64,000 nucleotides of DNA from Chitinophagales bacterium (lineage in GTDB: Bacteria; Bacteroidota; Bacteroidia; Chitinophagales; JADIYW01): contig JAMLHH010000011.1 in assembly GCA_023957215.1 (NCBI GenBank), positions 1 to 64,000 on the forward strand. Reading direction: 5' to 3'. The notes under the pieces were generated by a model. That model was not told the origin of the DNA and made no database searches. It was given only the letters and a program-made list of their open reading frames with translations. Made by a program: the position numbers and the translations under genes. Positions 19,798 through 28,373 of this stretch are shown here, one piece after another. Position 1 is the first letter of the stretch. Each line of letters starts with the position of its first letter.

Positions 19798-21585
19798 ATG
19801 AGTGAAAATATATTGGAAGTTAATCGCTTGGTGACAGAGTTCAATACCGAAAACGGTCATGTGAAAGCTGTCAATGATGTAAGTTTTCAGATAAAACGTA
19901 AAGAGATTGTCGGTATAGTGGGAGAATCCGGCTCGGGGAAATCGGTGACTTCCCTTTCCATTATGAGATTAATACCCAAGCCTCCGGGGAAAATCAGCAG
20001 TGGAGAAATCTTGTATTATTCTGACCATGAAAATAAATTTGTTGACTTAACCAAGGTTTCTGAAAATGAAATGCGTCAATACCGTGGAAATGAAATTTCT
20101 ATGATTTTTCAAGAACCGATGACTTCTCTCAATCCTGTCTTTACTTGTGGAGACCAAGTGGTGGAAGCGATATTGCTACACCGCAAAGTGAGTAAATCTG
20201 AGGCAAAAAGTTTGACTTTGGAGTTATTTGAAAAGGTAAAACTGCCTAATCCCGAAAGGATTTTTTCATCTTATCCACATCAGTTGTCGGGTGGTCAAAA
20301 ACAAAGGGTGATGATAGCGATGGCGATGTCTTGCAAACCTAAGATATTGATTGCAGACGAGCCTACTACCGCTTTGGATGTGACCGTGCAAAAGACAATT
20401 TTAGAGCTGATTGCCGAACTCAGTGAGGAAACGGGTATGTCCACTATTTTTATCACACACGATTTGGGTGTTATTGCAGAAATTGCAGATAGGGTCATCG
20501 TGATGTACAAAGGTAAAATCGTAGAGCAAGGCAAGGTTTTAGATATCTTTGAAAATCCGCAACATCCTTATACCAAAGGACTTTTAGCATGTCGTCCTCC
20601 TTTGGATATTCGATTAAAACAGCTTCCTGTTATCAATGATTTTATGGAAGTCGGTGACGAAGGTAAACTGATAGAAAAAGAAGCTTCGGTCGCAAAAGCT
20701 ATTCGAGAAAGAATCGTCAATGAAGCTGAAACGAAAGAAAGATATAACAGACTTATACAACAAACGCCTATTCTTGAAGTCAAAAATATTCAGACTTGGT
20801 TTCCATCCAAAACGAATATTTTTGGTAAGACTACCGAGTATGTCAAAGCGGTGGACAATGTTTCATTTGATGTCTATCCGGGAGAAACTTTGGGCTTGGT
20901 AGGAGAGTCCGGTTGTGGTAAGACGACATTGGGACGTTCGATTTTGCGCCTGATAGAGCCGACAGGTGGTGAAGTATTTTTTGAAGGGAAAAATATCAGA
21001 GATTATAATTCTGATGAGTTGAAAAAGCTGAGAAAAGATATGCAAATCATCTTTCAAGACCCTTATTCCTCTTTAAATCCGCGAATGACGGTCGGAAATG
21101 CCATTTTAGAACCGATGCGTGTGCATCAACTTTATGATAATGATCAACAACGCAAGGAAAAAGTGATAGAACTCTTGGAAAAAGTGAGTATGTTACCGGA
21201 ACATTTCAATAGATATCCGCATGAGTTTTCGGGAGGGCAAAGACAGAGAATCTGTATCGCCAGAGCTTTGGGACTCAATCCGAGATTTATCATCTGTGAT
21301 GAATCTGTTTCTGCATTGGATGTGTCCGTACAAGCACAAGTTTTGAACCTTTTGATACAGTTGCGGGAGGAGTTTAAGTTTACCTATATCTTTATCTCTC
21401 ACGATTTATCGGTGGTGAAATTTATGAGTGACCGCATGATTGTGATGAACAAAGGACAGATAGAAGAAGCCGGTGTAGCAGACGATATTTATCACCATCC
21501 ACAAAGAGAATATACTCAAAAACTAATATCAGCCATTCCTAAAGGCCGGTTGGAAGATATCCGCAGCCGCTTACAAAATAATTAG
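19798..21585 (+). CDS. Fused dipeptide/oligopeptide ABC transporter ATPase (DppD-DppF type)
   Basis: Cytosolic ATPase of 595 residues with two complete nucleotide-binding domains in tandem. The first has Walker A GESGSGKS (about 40-47), Q-loop IFQEPM, signature LSGGQKQR and Walker [13 protein letters not shown]. The second has [29 protein letters not shown] and [12 protein letters not shown]. The C-terminal oligopeptide-ABC tail of the first domain ([13 protein letters not shown]) joins the two. This is the layout of YejF/GsiA-type proteins that power peptide or glutathione import or export. No permease or substrate-binding gene is next to it, so the partners are encoded elsewhere. Confidence 0.93.
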   Translation: MSENILEVNRLVTEFNTENGHVKAVNDVSFQIKRKEIVGIVGESGSGKSVTSLSIMRLIPKPPGKISSGEILYYSDHENKFVDLTKVSENEMRQYRGNEISMIFQEPMTSLNPVFTCGDQVVEAILLHRKVSKSEAKSLTLELFEKVKLPNPERIFSSYPHQLSGGQKQRVMIAMAMSCKPKILIADEPTTALDVTVQKTILELIAELSEETGMSTIFITHDLGVIAEIADRVIVMYKGKIVEQGKVLDIFENPQHPYTKGLLACRPPLDIRLKQLPVINDFMEVGDEGKLIEKEASVAKAIRERIVNEAETKERYNRLIQQTPILEVKNIQTWFPSKTNIFGKTTEYVKAVDNVSFDVYPGETLGLVGESGCGKTTLGRSILRLIEPTGGEVFFEGKNIRDYNSDELKKLRKDMQIIFQDPYSSLNPRMTVGNAILEPMRVHQLYDNDQQRKEKVIELLEKVSMLPEHFNRYPHEFSGGQRQRICIARALGLNPRFIICDESVSALDVSVQAQVLNLLIQLREEFKFTYIFISHDLSVVKFMSDRMIVMNKGQIEEAGVADDIYHHPQREYTQKLISAIPKGRLEDIRSRLQNN

Positions 21586-21592
21586 AAAAAAG

Positions 21593-21614
21593 GAGTAAAA
21601 AGAGTTTTTTACTC
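21593..21614 (+). terminator. Weak hairpin between the ABC ATPase gene and rnr
   Basis: GAGTAAAA (21593-21600) and TTTTACTC (21607-21614) form an 8-bp stem with a short loop. No T-tract follows the stem on the plus strand, so termination would be inefficient. It may be an attenuator or chance. Confidence 0.3.
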
Positions 21615-21627
21615 AATAAGAGAATTT

Positions 21628-23793
21628 ATGTCAAAGAAAAAAAAAGAGAAAAGTAAAGAGCCGTCTTCAATCAATCAAGATTTAAAGGATGCTATACTTA
21701 TATATCTGAAAAAATTAAAGAACAACAAACCTATCTCTGAGAGACAAATATCCAAACATCTTGAACCCCGATATACAAAAAAGGAGATTTTACAAGCCCT
21801 GTATAAACTCACTGCAAACGGTATTTTGTCTTTACACGATTCCAATAAGTTTCAACTAAAATCCGATAAAAGACCGGGTTCTTCAAAGGTCTATCACGGT
21901 GGTGAAGAAGTGATAGGTATAGTGGATATGACTAAATCGGGTAGCGCATATATCGTTACCGAAGAAGAGGGAGAAGATATTTTTGTCTCACCAAGAGATA
22001 CGAATAAAGCCATGCACGGTGATAAGGTAAAAGTGCTTATTCATCAAAGAAAACGAAGACCGGAAGGAATTATCACTGAAATTATCCAAAGAAACAGAAC
22101 GATTTTTATCGGTCGAGTGGATAAGGAAAAATATTGCTTTGTCATTCCAAACGATAGTGACTTACATGTTGATTTTTTTATACCTGACTCAAAATCAGTA
22201 AGTTTAAAACATGGTGATAAAGTGATAGTCGAAATGATATCTTGGCCTGAAAAAGGTAAAAATCCGATAGGCAGGGTAATCGAAAAATTAGCCGATAATA
22301 CCGATGATGATATTGAGATGAAATCTATTCTAATCCAACACGGTTTTTATCTCGATTTTGAAAAGCCCGTACTTAAAGAAGTCCATGCTATCAGTACTGA
22401 GATTGCTGATGAAGAAATCAAGAAAAGAAAAGATTTTAGAAATACGACTACTTTCACCATAGATCCATTGGATGCCAAAGATTTTGATGATGCGCTATCT
22501 GTTTGTGAAATTGAAACAGATATCTGGGAAATAGGTATTCATATTGCAGATGTCTCTCACTATGTGAGAGAAGATAGTGCGTTGGATAAGGCTGCTTATA
22601 AACGGGCGACTTCTGTTTATTTGGCAGATCGTGTCGCTCCGATGTTGCCCGAAGCCTTATCTAATATCATTTGTTCACTTCGTCCCGATGAAGATAAGCT
22701 TTGCTACTCGGCAGTTTTTACGATGAATCAAAAGGCAGAAGTACTATCAGAATGGTTTGGCAGGACAGTGATTCGTTCAGATAGACGTTTTGTTTATGAA
22801 GAAGCCCAAGAAATTATCAACGATAAAAAAGGTGATTTTTACCGGGAGTTGCAACTTTTGGATACTCTTGCACATATTTTGAGAGAAAAAAGGTTGAAAG
22901 AAGGTTCGTTGAATTTTGATTCTCAAGAATTGAGATTTCAGTTGGACGAAAAAGGTTTTCCGGTTGGAGTCGTAGAAGTGTTGAGACAAGATACTAATAA
23001 GTTGATAGAAGATTTTATGCTTTTAGCCAATAGGAGAGTGGCGCATTTTATCTCTGAAAAAGAAAAGGAACTCAAGAAAAATATACCTTTTGTGTATCGT
23101 GTGCATGACTTTCCCGATGAAGACAAGCTGAAAGACTTCGCCACCTTTGCCAAACTCTTTGGTCATACTTTTAACTATGACAACATGAAAAATATCAGTG
23201 CTGAAATGAATGCGTTGATGGATAAAGTGGAAGGTCGTCCGGAGGAAAGGATGTTGCAACAATTGGCAATCAGAAGCATGGCAAAGGCTATCTATTCGAC
23301 TAAAAATATAGGACATTATGGTCTCGGCTTTGATTTTTACACCCATTTTACTTCACCGATACGCCGATACCCCGATGTCATGGTGCATAGACTACTACAA
23401 AAAGTACTCAATGGAACTTATCCCAATCAGAAGGCGGAAATAGAGGACAAATGTAAGCACTGTTCTGAGCGTGAGCGTGCTGCGATGGAATCCGAACGTG
23501 AATCTGTCAAATACAAGATGACCCAGTACATGGAATCTCATATTGGCGAGACGTTTAGCGGTATTATTTCAGGTGTGAAAACTTGGGGTGTATATGTAGA
23601 ATTACCCGAATACAACACGGAAGGTCTGATACGCTTAGATTGTTTTTCGGATGACAGATATATTGTAGATGAGAAAAAGATGCAACTGCGCGGTACTTTG
23701 ACCGACAAAATATATCGTTTGGGTGATGAAATCACTGTGAAATTGATAGGAATAGACAAGCAAAAAAAGACGATAGATTTTGACTTGGGATAA
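21628..23793 (+). CDS. rnr: Ribonuclease R
   Basis: 3'-5' exoribonuclease of 721 residues that degrades structured RNA. Order of domains: basic N-terminus and winged-helix-like segment (about 15-75), two cold-shock-type OB folds (about 80-235), the RNB catalytic domain (about 260-590) and a C-terminal S1 domain (about 635-720). The magnesium-binding motif is IDPLDAKDFDDALS, with the RNB signature further on (GFDFYTHFTSPIRRYPDVMVHR). Length and order are those of RNase R rather than RNase II. The gene follows the ABC ATPase by 42 bases. Confidence 0.95.
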   Translation: MSKKKKEKSKEPSSINQDLKDAILIYLKKLKNNKPISERQISKHLEPRYTKKEILQALYKLTANGILSLHDSNKFQLKSDKRPGSSKVYHGGEEVIGIVDMTKSGSAYIVTEEEGEDIFVSPRDTNKAMHGDKVKVLIHQRKRRPEGIITEIIQRNRTIFIGRVDKEKYCFVIPNDSDLHVDFFIPDSKSVSLKHGDKVIVEMISWPEKGKNPIGRVIEKLADNTDDDIEMKSILIQHGFYLDFEKPVLKEVHAISTEIADEEIKKRKDFRNTTTFTIDPLDAKDFDDALSVCEIETDIWEIGIHIADVSHYVREDSALDKAAYKRATSVYLADRVAPMLPEALSNIICSLRPDEDKLCYSAVFTMNQKAEVLSEWFGRTVIRSDRRFVYEEAQEIINDKKGDFYRELQLLDTLAHILREKRLKEGSLNFDSQELRFQLDEKGFPVGVVEVLRQDTNKLIEDFMLLANRRVAHFISEKEKELKKNIPFVYRVHDFPDEDKLKDFATFAKLFGHTFNYDNMKNISAEMNALMDKVEGRPEERMLQQLAIRSMAKAIYSTKNIGHYGLGFDFYTHFTSPIRRYPDVMVHRLLQKVLNGTYPNQKAEIEDKCKHCSERERAAMESERESVKYKMTQYMESHIGETFSGIISGVKTWGVYVELPEYNTEGLIRLDCFSDDRYIVDEKKMQLRGTLTDKIYRLGDEITVKLIGIDKQKKTIDFDLG

Positions 23794-23828
23794 TCCCGGA
23801 TGCACGAATGTTTTTTGAAATTTTTGTT

Positions 23829-23945
23829 TTAAAGCCTCAACATGCTGAATTTTTTATAAAGATGAAAGTAGAACATATTGAATGAGACAAGACAAACAAG
23901 GATAGCCAAGACTAAAAAGTGCAGAAGAACCACCAATCGGATCAT
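23829..23945 (-). CDS. Possible 38-residue membrane peptide
   Basis: Short frame starting ATG at 23945, consisting almost entirely of one hydrophobic helix (IRLVVLLHFLVLAILVCLV) followed by a short basic tail. It lies after the terminator at 23981-24014, so it would need its own promoter, and none is obvious. No homologue is recognised. It could be a small membrane protein or simply an open frame in A+T-rich DNA. Confidence 0.2.
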   Translation of the reverse strand: MIRLVVLLHFLVLAILVCLVSFNMFYFHLYKKFSMLRL

Positions 23946-23980
23946 AATATAAATCTTTACCGAACAACGCTTATATAAAT

Positions 23981-24014
23981 AAAAAAAGGTTGTTAGAAAT
24001 AACAACCTTTTTTT
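23981..24014 (-). terminator. Strong bidirectional intrinsic terminator
   Basis: A run of seven A, the stem GGTTGTTA / TAACAACC around a GAAA loop, and a run of seven T form a near-perfect inverted repeat. Read on the minus strand it ends the lipoprotein gene 16 bases upstream. The A-tract and T-tract make it work in either direction, so it could also stop readthrough from rnr. Confidence 0.85.
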
Positions 24015-24030
24015 CTGAATTGATAAAAGT

Positions 24031-24672
24031 CTAAAACTTTTCCGGAAACTGTTTGTAGATACCTTCTGATAGGTCATCTGCCATCATCATCATGTGGTCA
24101 AAGGCTATTTGAAAATCGTCTATTGACTTTTCATAATCACCATGTAAGAGATCTAATGAATAATCTATGGTAGATGAGATGTGTTTTCTCATCATTTCCA
24201 CCATCATCTCTTCATCCCAATATGGATTAACAGAGGCTAAAAGTTTACCGATATTTTCAGCATTTTGAAACCAGTCATTCACCGCTTTTTCTAAAGCTGC
24301 TTCATCACCATTTTGAGCGGCCGTTAATACCGGAACTGCATCCATGATGTGTGCTTTCAAAGAATCTTCTACCGTTTTTCCGACTTCAGTACCGTAATAG
24401 ACTGCTATTGCATTTCCAATATCCTCTTGATTAGCAAGAAGCCTGTTTAATCTTGCGTTTAATTGATCCGGAGCGTGGAAGAAAGCTTCTACGGTAGAGT
24501 AAGTCCAGTTCATGTGTTCTGCCCAAAGTTTGGTCATATCACTTCTTAACTGAAGATAATTTGCGCTGGTATTGTTGTTCGTAATCGTTTTTACGTCATC
24601 TTTTTTACAGCTTTGAAATACTGTTACTGATAGTAACATTAGAATCATTGATAGTTTAGCTAATTTTCTCAT
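24031..24672 (-). CDS. Putative lipoprotein, helical, unknown function
   Basis: Protein of 213 residues starting MRKLAKLSMILMLLSV with a lipobox ending in FQSC (cysteine about residue 22), followed by a polar linker KKDDVKTITNNN. An upstream in-frame ATG at 24702 would add ten residues before the signal, which is less natural. The mature part is helical and rich in Met, Asp and His (HIMDAVPVL, HMMMMADDL, MVEMMRKHI); the pattern of regularly spaced His, Asp and Met suggests a helical bundle, possibly metal-binding (inference). It is followed by a strong terminator and preceded by about 180 bases of A+T-rich DNA before the repeat region. Confidence 0.75.
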   Translation of the reverse strand: MRKLAKLSMILMLLSVTVFQSCKKDDVKTITNNNTSANYLQLRSDMTKLWAEHMNWTYSTVEAFFHAPDQLNARLNRLLANQEDIGNAIAVYYGTEVGKTVEDSLKAHIMDAVPVLTAAQNGDEAALEKAVNDWFQNAENIGKLLASVNPYWDEEMMVEMMRKHISSTIDYSLDLLHGDYEKSIDDFQIAFDHMMMMADDLSEGIYKQFPEKF

Positions 24673-24857
24673 AAAATTATTTTTAAGTGTTTCAATTTTC
24701 ATCCGTTAATTTTTAAGTTTGGATGTATGAAAAGATAGAGTGAGCAACCATCCGTTTAGTTACAAGGAAATGGGCAGGAAGAATTACATTTATTTGTGTA
24801 TATGTATAAATAATAGATTTGCAACAGCTTGTAATGTAAAATGAATTACAGAAAAAT

Positions 24858-25371
24858 ATCAATGTACCGATGCAGCACCGGACATTGAGCATCGTCGAAA
24901 TGTCAAGGTGCGAATCATTCCCCCCGTGGTCGGTGTTTCGCCACCGACCACTTTCATACACCGACTACTTTCAGTAGATTATCTAGAAGAACTATATTGG
25001 TTGGTGACGGAACACCAACCAAAGGAGCGACACTGATCTAATTTGCTAATTAGCTAATTCGAGAATGTATCAATGTACCGATGCAGCACCGGACATTGAG
25101 CATCGTCGAAATGTCAAGGTGCGAATCATTCCCCCCGTGGTCGGTGGCGGAACACCGACCACGGGAAAAGAACTATATTGGTTGGTGACGGAACACCAAC
25201 CAAAGGCAAAAAGATGAAGGTGGTTTAGTTAATTTGCTAATTAGCTAATTCGAGAATGTAGCAATGTACCGATGCAGCACCGGACATTGAGCATCGTCGA
25301 AATGTCAAGGTGCGAATCATTCCCCCCCGTGGTCGGTGGCGCAACCCCGACCACGGGGGGGATCTCTTTAA
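24858..25371. repeat. Three direct repeats (~190-210 bp) carrying perfect palindromes
   Basis: Three copies of a unit begin at about 24858, 25069 and 25260. Each has a conserved head (CAATGTACCGATGCAGCACC, then GACATTGAGCATCGTCGAAA and TGTCAAGGTGCGAATCATT) followed by a C-run and a hairpin built on GTGGTCGGTG/CACCGACCAC. Stem lengths are 10, 12 and 14 bp in copies 1, 2 and 3. Copies 1 and 2 are followed by a second hairpin, GGTTGGTG ... CACCAACC (25000-25021 and 25180-25201), inside a shared stretch starting AAGAACTATATTGG. The stretch TTTGCTAATTAGCTAATTCG precedes copies 2 and 3. Units are too long and too few for a CRISPR. They look like REP/MITE-like mobile repeats that reach into the IS110 remnant. 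Confidence 0.85.
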
Positions 25372-25630
25372 GTCTATAGGATTGAGCATTGTAAAACAAA
25401 GTTCTGCTTTACTTAATTCAAAAGCTAATGCATATCCATAATATCCGGTGTGTTCCATACATAGCCAAACATCATAATCAAGTTTCTGAACTTGTTTGAT
25501 AAATTTCTCAATTTCGTGCTTTGTGTTTTCACAAATACCATCAGATTGCAGTAGTTCATTGTCTTCTGTCAGAAAACAATAATTAAAAGTGTCTTTGGAA
25601 ATGTCTATTCCAATAAAGAGTTTTTTTCAT
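25371..25630 (-). pseudogene. IS110-family transposase remnant (N-terminal DEDD domain)
   Basis: Reading from the ATG at 25630, the sequence has seven A after the ATG; with six, the frame continues as MKKLFIGIDISKDTFNY and on to WLCMEHTGYYGYALAFEL and LNPIDLKRS. This matches the N-terminal RuvC-like DEDD domain of IS110 transposases (first Asp in GIDISK, Glu in MEHTG). The frame is therefore broken by a one-base homopolymer change near its start. It is cut off after about 86 codons where the palindromic repeat begins at 25371. The C-terminal serine-containing Tnp_20 domain is absent, so the element cannot move by itself. Confidence 0.8.
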
Positions 25631-25670
25631 AACTTTACATTTAGTTATTAAAAAAATTCTGATTACCAAA

Positions 25671-25806
25671 TGGGTTTAGGCTAAAGCTATTAATAAGCCT
25701 TAAAGCTTAACATTCTAAACAGCTCTATAAACCCAAGAGAAGAAGAGGACTAATGCTCAGCATAAGGCTAAAAACTTAATCGCCGAAATAGTTCACCTCT
25801 TCTTCT
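25671..25806 (-). ncRNA. Candidate IS110 bridge-RNA region: two adjacent large stem-loops
   Basis: Between the transposase start (25630) and the repeat copy at 25864 lie two hairpins. Stem A pairs TGGGTTTA (25671-25678) with TAAACCCA (25728-25735) and has a further AGGCT/AGCCT pairing inside. Stem B pairs AGAAGAAGAGG (25738-25748) with CCTCTTCTTCT (25796-25806), 11 bp without mismatch, enclosing a 47-base loop with a GGC/GCC inner stem. IS110 elements are known to encode, in the non-coding end before the transposase, a bridge RNA with two internal-loop hairpins that pair with target and donor DNA. Position, direction and the two-loop layout fit that here. Function is inferred from layout only. 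Confidence 0.5.
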
Positions 25807-25863
25807 TTGGTATCAGTTTATATCATTATAAAGATAATTATTTATCCTTTGGCAAATCTAATA

Positions 25864-25923
25864 GCATCGTCGAAATGTCAAGGTGCGAATCATTAGACCA
25901 TGACTTTAGTCGTGGGATAATGA
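25864..25923. repeat. Fourth copy of the repeat head, joined to a different palindrome
   Basis: Bases 25864-25894 are identical to the end of the head in the three upstream repeats (GCATCGTCGAAA ... GCGAATCATT). Here the head runs into another hairpin: TCATTA/TAATGA as outer stem (25890-25895, 25918-25923) and CCATGAC/GTCGTGG as inner stem (25898-25904, 25909-25915) with one G-T pair. The copy abuts the presumed outer end of the IS110 remnant. After it, to 26119, is non-coding DNA that includes a purine-rich stretch around 25930-25975. Confidence 0.7.
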
Positions 25924-26119
25924 TATTTAACCACAAAGAACGCTAAGAAAGCGCAAAGGACACAAAGGAGAGATTCGTACTTTGTCCTTTAGAAAATCCT
26001 GAAGGGATGATAGGATTCTTTCCTATTCAATGTATGGTTTTTCACAAATATGTGAATATATACGTTTTCAGATTAACTATTAGTCCTTTATCCTAAAAAG
26101 CATAGAAATAAATAGAATA

Positions 26120-27187
26120 TCACTTCGTACCAAACTTAGCTAAGAATGCCGCTGCCCCTTCAGGATTGTTTTGTACAAAATCTGTTAGGACTTGTGCTCT
26201 TTCACTTTCTTCTAACTGTGCAAGTGTATTCATAATGACGCTTTCTTTGTTGATTGCGACAGAAGCTTTGATAATATCTATTTGTTTAGATTTACTGAGA
26301 CTGATAAAAATATTTTTTAAGATTTTCGAGTTTTGGATATGCTCAGCCGCTAAAATCAAATCAGCAGGATTTTCTATCATTTCTACTACTTCGTGTAATC
26401 TATTATCTTCTATCACTTCAATAAAGGATGATACAATGGCATATTCTTTTTTATCCATCAGTTGCTCTACGACGGCTTCTACCGTTTCAATGGGTGTGTT
26501 ATTGACAATTTGTGCTCGTTCACTTTCATCTATAAGTGAAAGTGTCGTTATAATCACACTCTCTTTGCCTATCTCTACTGAAGCTTTAATCACATCAATT
26601 TGTTTGGATTTGCTGAAACCCAAAAAGATATTTTTCAAGATATTGGGATTTTGAATATACTGTGCAGAAAGTACAAGATCTGATGGTTTTCTGATAGAGT
26701 CTATAATCTTTTTCAGGCGATTGCTATCTACTACTTCAATAAATGATGAAACGACAAAATGTTTTTTTTCTCTCATCAATTGAGCGACCACTCCTTCCAC
26801 GATTTCTATCGGTGTGTCATTAACGATTCGTGAAGCTTTAGACGGAATGATATGTTCTGTCACTTCTGCCATAAAAGGTGTAGATAATCTTTTGGCAATT
26901 CCCACCAAATCCGGTGTAGAAACGTGATAGGAAATCTGTGCCGTGATTTGGGCACCCAAGACTTGTTCGGACATCTTGGCATTGACATAATTTGGAAAGA
27001 ATTTGACCAATTTTGCAACCTTTTGCCATTTATCGACTTGGTCTTCATACATCATATTTTGTATTTGGTCATTCAACAATTCTAACTCATCCGTCTCTAA
27101 TTTTTCCAAATAGGTTGACGCTTCATCATTGACCATTAATATAAACCTCAGTCTTTTTAAGACCGCATTTCTGTCCACAACATTCAT
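26120..27187 (-). CDS. Helical protein with a ~106-residue internal tandem duplication, unknown function
   Basis: Protein of 355 residues with no signal peptide or membrane segment. After an N-terminal region (1-135) come two consecutive copies of a unit of about 106 residues. Copy 1 starts RIVNDTPIEIVEGVVAQLM and copy 2 starts QIVNNTPIETVEAVVEQLM; both go on through SSFIEV, NRLxxxx, PxDLxLxAxxIQN, ILKNIF and SKSKQID(V/I)IKAS to ESERAQ. The units are all-helical and look like a scaffold or repeat-type protein. The end (NPEGAAAFLAKFGTK) is short. I do not recognise the family. It stands alone between the repeat region and dus. Confidence 0.8.
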   Translation of the reverse strand: MNVVDRNAVLKRLRFILMVNDEASTYLEKLETDELELLNDQIQNMMYEDQVDKWQKVAKLVKFFPNYVNAKMSEQVLGAQITAQISYHVSTPDLVGIAKRLSTPFMAEVTEHIIPSKASRIVNDTPIEIVEGVVAQLMREKKHFVVSSFIEVVDSNRLKKIIDSIRKPSDLVLSAQYIQNPNILKNIFLGFSKSKQIDVIKASVEIGKESVIITTLSLIDESERAQIVNNTPIETVEAVVEQLMDKKEYAIVSSFIEVIEDNRLHEVVEMIENPADLILAAEHIQNSKILKNIFISLSKSKQIDIIKASVAINKESVIMNTLAQLEESERAQVLTDFVQNNPEGAAAFLAKFGTK

Positions 27188-27283
27188 AGCTTTTATCTTT
27201 TGATTAGTGAAATTAACAAAACTTTATAATATACATAAGAAGTTTTAAAATATATGAGCTTATTCCTAAGTCATTTAGTGGAC

Positions 27284-28282
27284 TTAACTGAGTACCAATT
27301 CTTTCTCTTCAGCTTCTTGTATCAATTCGGTCAAGACTTGGTCAATCTCATCAGGACTCAACGAACTCACTAATTTGGTACGGTAGGGTTTTATGTTGGG
27401 GATTCCTTTCAGATAATTGGCATAATGCCTTCTCATCTCTAAAAGACCGAGTCTTTCCCCCTTCCATTCTATTGATGCCTGAAGATGCTGTCTGATAGCC
27501 TCTATTCTTTCAAGTAGATTGGGCTCGGGCAGAATTGTTGTATCTTTAATATAGGCTTTGATTTGGTTAAAAATCCAAGGGAAACCAATAGTGGCTCTCC
27601 CTATCATAATACCATCTACGCCATATCTGTTTTTATATTCCAAAGCTTTTTGTGGTGAATCGATATCTCCGTTTCCAAAAACGGGGATATGCATTCTCGG
27701 ATTGTTTTTTACCTCTGCTATCAAAGACCAATCGGCTACACCTTTGTACATCTGCTTTCTCGTCCTTCCGTGAATAGAAATGGCTTTGATCCCTACGTCT
27801 TGTAGTCTTTCTGCCACTTCGACAATGTACTTGCTGTCATCATCCCAACCGAGACGGGTTTTGACGGTAACAGGTTTATTAGTGGATTTGACCACTTTAT
27901 CCGTCAATCTCACCATTTTATCCACGTCTTGAAGAATGCCGGCACCTGCCATTTTACAGACAACTTTCTTTACAGGGCAACCATAATTAATATCTATAAC
28001 TTCCGGATTTGCCTCCTCAATAATTCTTGCGGATTGCATCATGGCATCTTCATCACCTCCGAAAACCTGAATGCCTATCGGTCTTTCATAATCAAAAATA
28101 TCCAATTTTTGGATACTCTTTTGTGCATCACGAATCAGTCCTTCGGATGAAATAAATTCCGTGTACATCATATCGGCACCATGTTTTTTACACAACATTC
28201 TAAATGGAGGATCACTAACATCTTCCATTGGTGCTAATAAAATGGGAAAATCACCCAGCTCTATATCATCGATTTTTACCAA
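27284..28282 (-). CDS. dusB: tRNA-dihydrouridine synthase (DusB-like)
   Basis: FMN enzyme of 332 residues that reduces uridine in tRNA D-loops. The TIM-barrel start is LLAPMEDVSDPPFR, the catalytic cysteine is in INYGCPVKKV, and FMN/tRNA-binding segments are TVKTRLGWD, SIHGRTRKQMYKG, GNGDI and GIMIGRATIG. The start chosen is TTG 28282: it gives VKIDDIELGDFPILLAPM, the usual family N-terminus, and it lies 16 bases after a perfect -7 box on this strand. The longer frame to 28387 would place that promoter inside the gene and overlap the divergent CPBP gene. Confidence 0.9.
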   Translation of the reverse strand: MVKIDDIELGDFPILLAPMEDVSDPPFRMLCKKHGADMMYTEFISSEGLIRDAQKSIQKLDIFDYERPIGIQVFGGDEDAMMQSARIIEEANPEVIDINYGCPVKKVVCKMAGAGILQDVDKMVRLTDKVVKSTNKPVTVKTRLGWDDDSKYIVEVAERLQDVGIKAISIHGRTRKQMYKGVADWSLIAEVKNNPRMHIPVFGNGDIDSPQKALEYKNRYGVDGIMIGRATIGFPWIFNQIKAYIKDTTILPEPNLLERIEAIRQHLQASIEWKGERLGLLEMRRHYANYLKGIPNIKPYRTKLVSSLSPDEIDQVLTELIQEAEEKELVLS

Positions 28283-28298
28283 AGAGTAAAAGTTTACA

Positions 28299-28306
28299 CA
28301 AAGATA
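28299..28306 (-). promoter_or_regulatory. -7 promoter box for dus
   Basis: On the minus strand this reads TATCTTTG, an exact TAnnTTTG. The start codon at 28282 follows 16 bases later, which helps decide the TTG start. Confidence 0.5.
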
Positions 28307-28356
28307 CGTTTTCTTATAAGATTTAAACTTTTGTCGTTTACGATGTAGCAATTTTA

Positions 28357-28364
28357 TAATTTTG
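28357..28364 (+). promoter_or_regulatory. -7 promoter box for the CPBP gene
   Basis: TAATTTTG, an exact TAnnTTTG, ends nine bases before ATG 28374, so the leader would be very short. It is back to back with the dus promoter, about 50 bases away. Confidence 0.45.
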
Positions 28365-28373
28365 TCTCTCATC

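Noticed and set aside
19798-21585. Complete peptide import operon
   Set aside because: Only the fused ATPase is present; neither permease nor binding-protein genes are adjacent.
23829-24077. Longer 82-residue version of the small membrane frame
   Set aside because: The upstream half crosses the terminator and overlaps the lipoprotein gene; only the last 38 residues are even possible.
24713-24961. 82-residue minus-strand frame
   Set aside because: Overlaps the repeat, has no start context and looks like random translation.
24858-25371. CRISPR array
   Set aside because: Only three copies with units near 200 bases, no short regular spacers and no cas genes. The sequence between the conserved blocks is itself repeated.
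25237-25458. Independent 73-residue protein on the minus strand
   Set aside because: Its first half is the middle of an IS110 transposase and its second half reads into the palindromic repeat; it is a chimera of remnant and repeat.
26166-26654. 162-residue plus-strand frame, antisense to the duplicated protein
   Set aside because: Rich in Ser, Ile and Cys, with no homologue recognised; it mirrors the minus-strand gene, whose internal repeat it shares.
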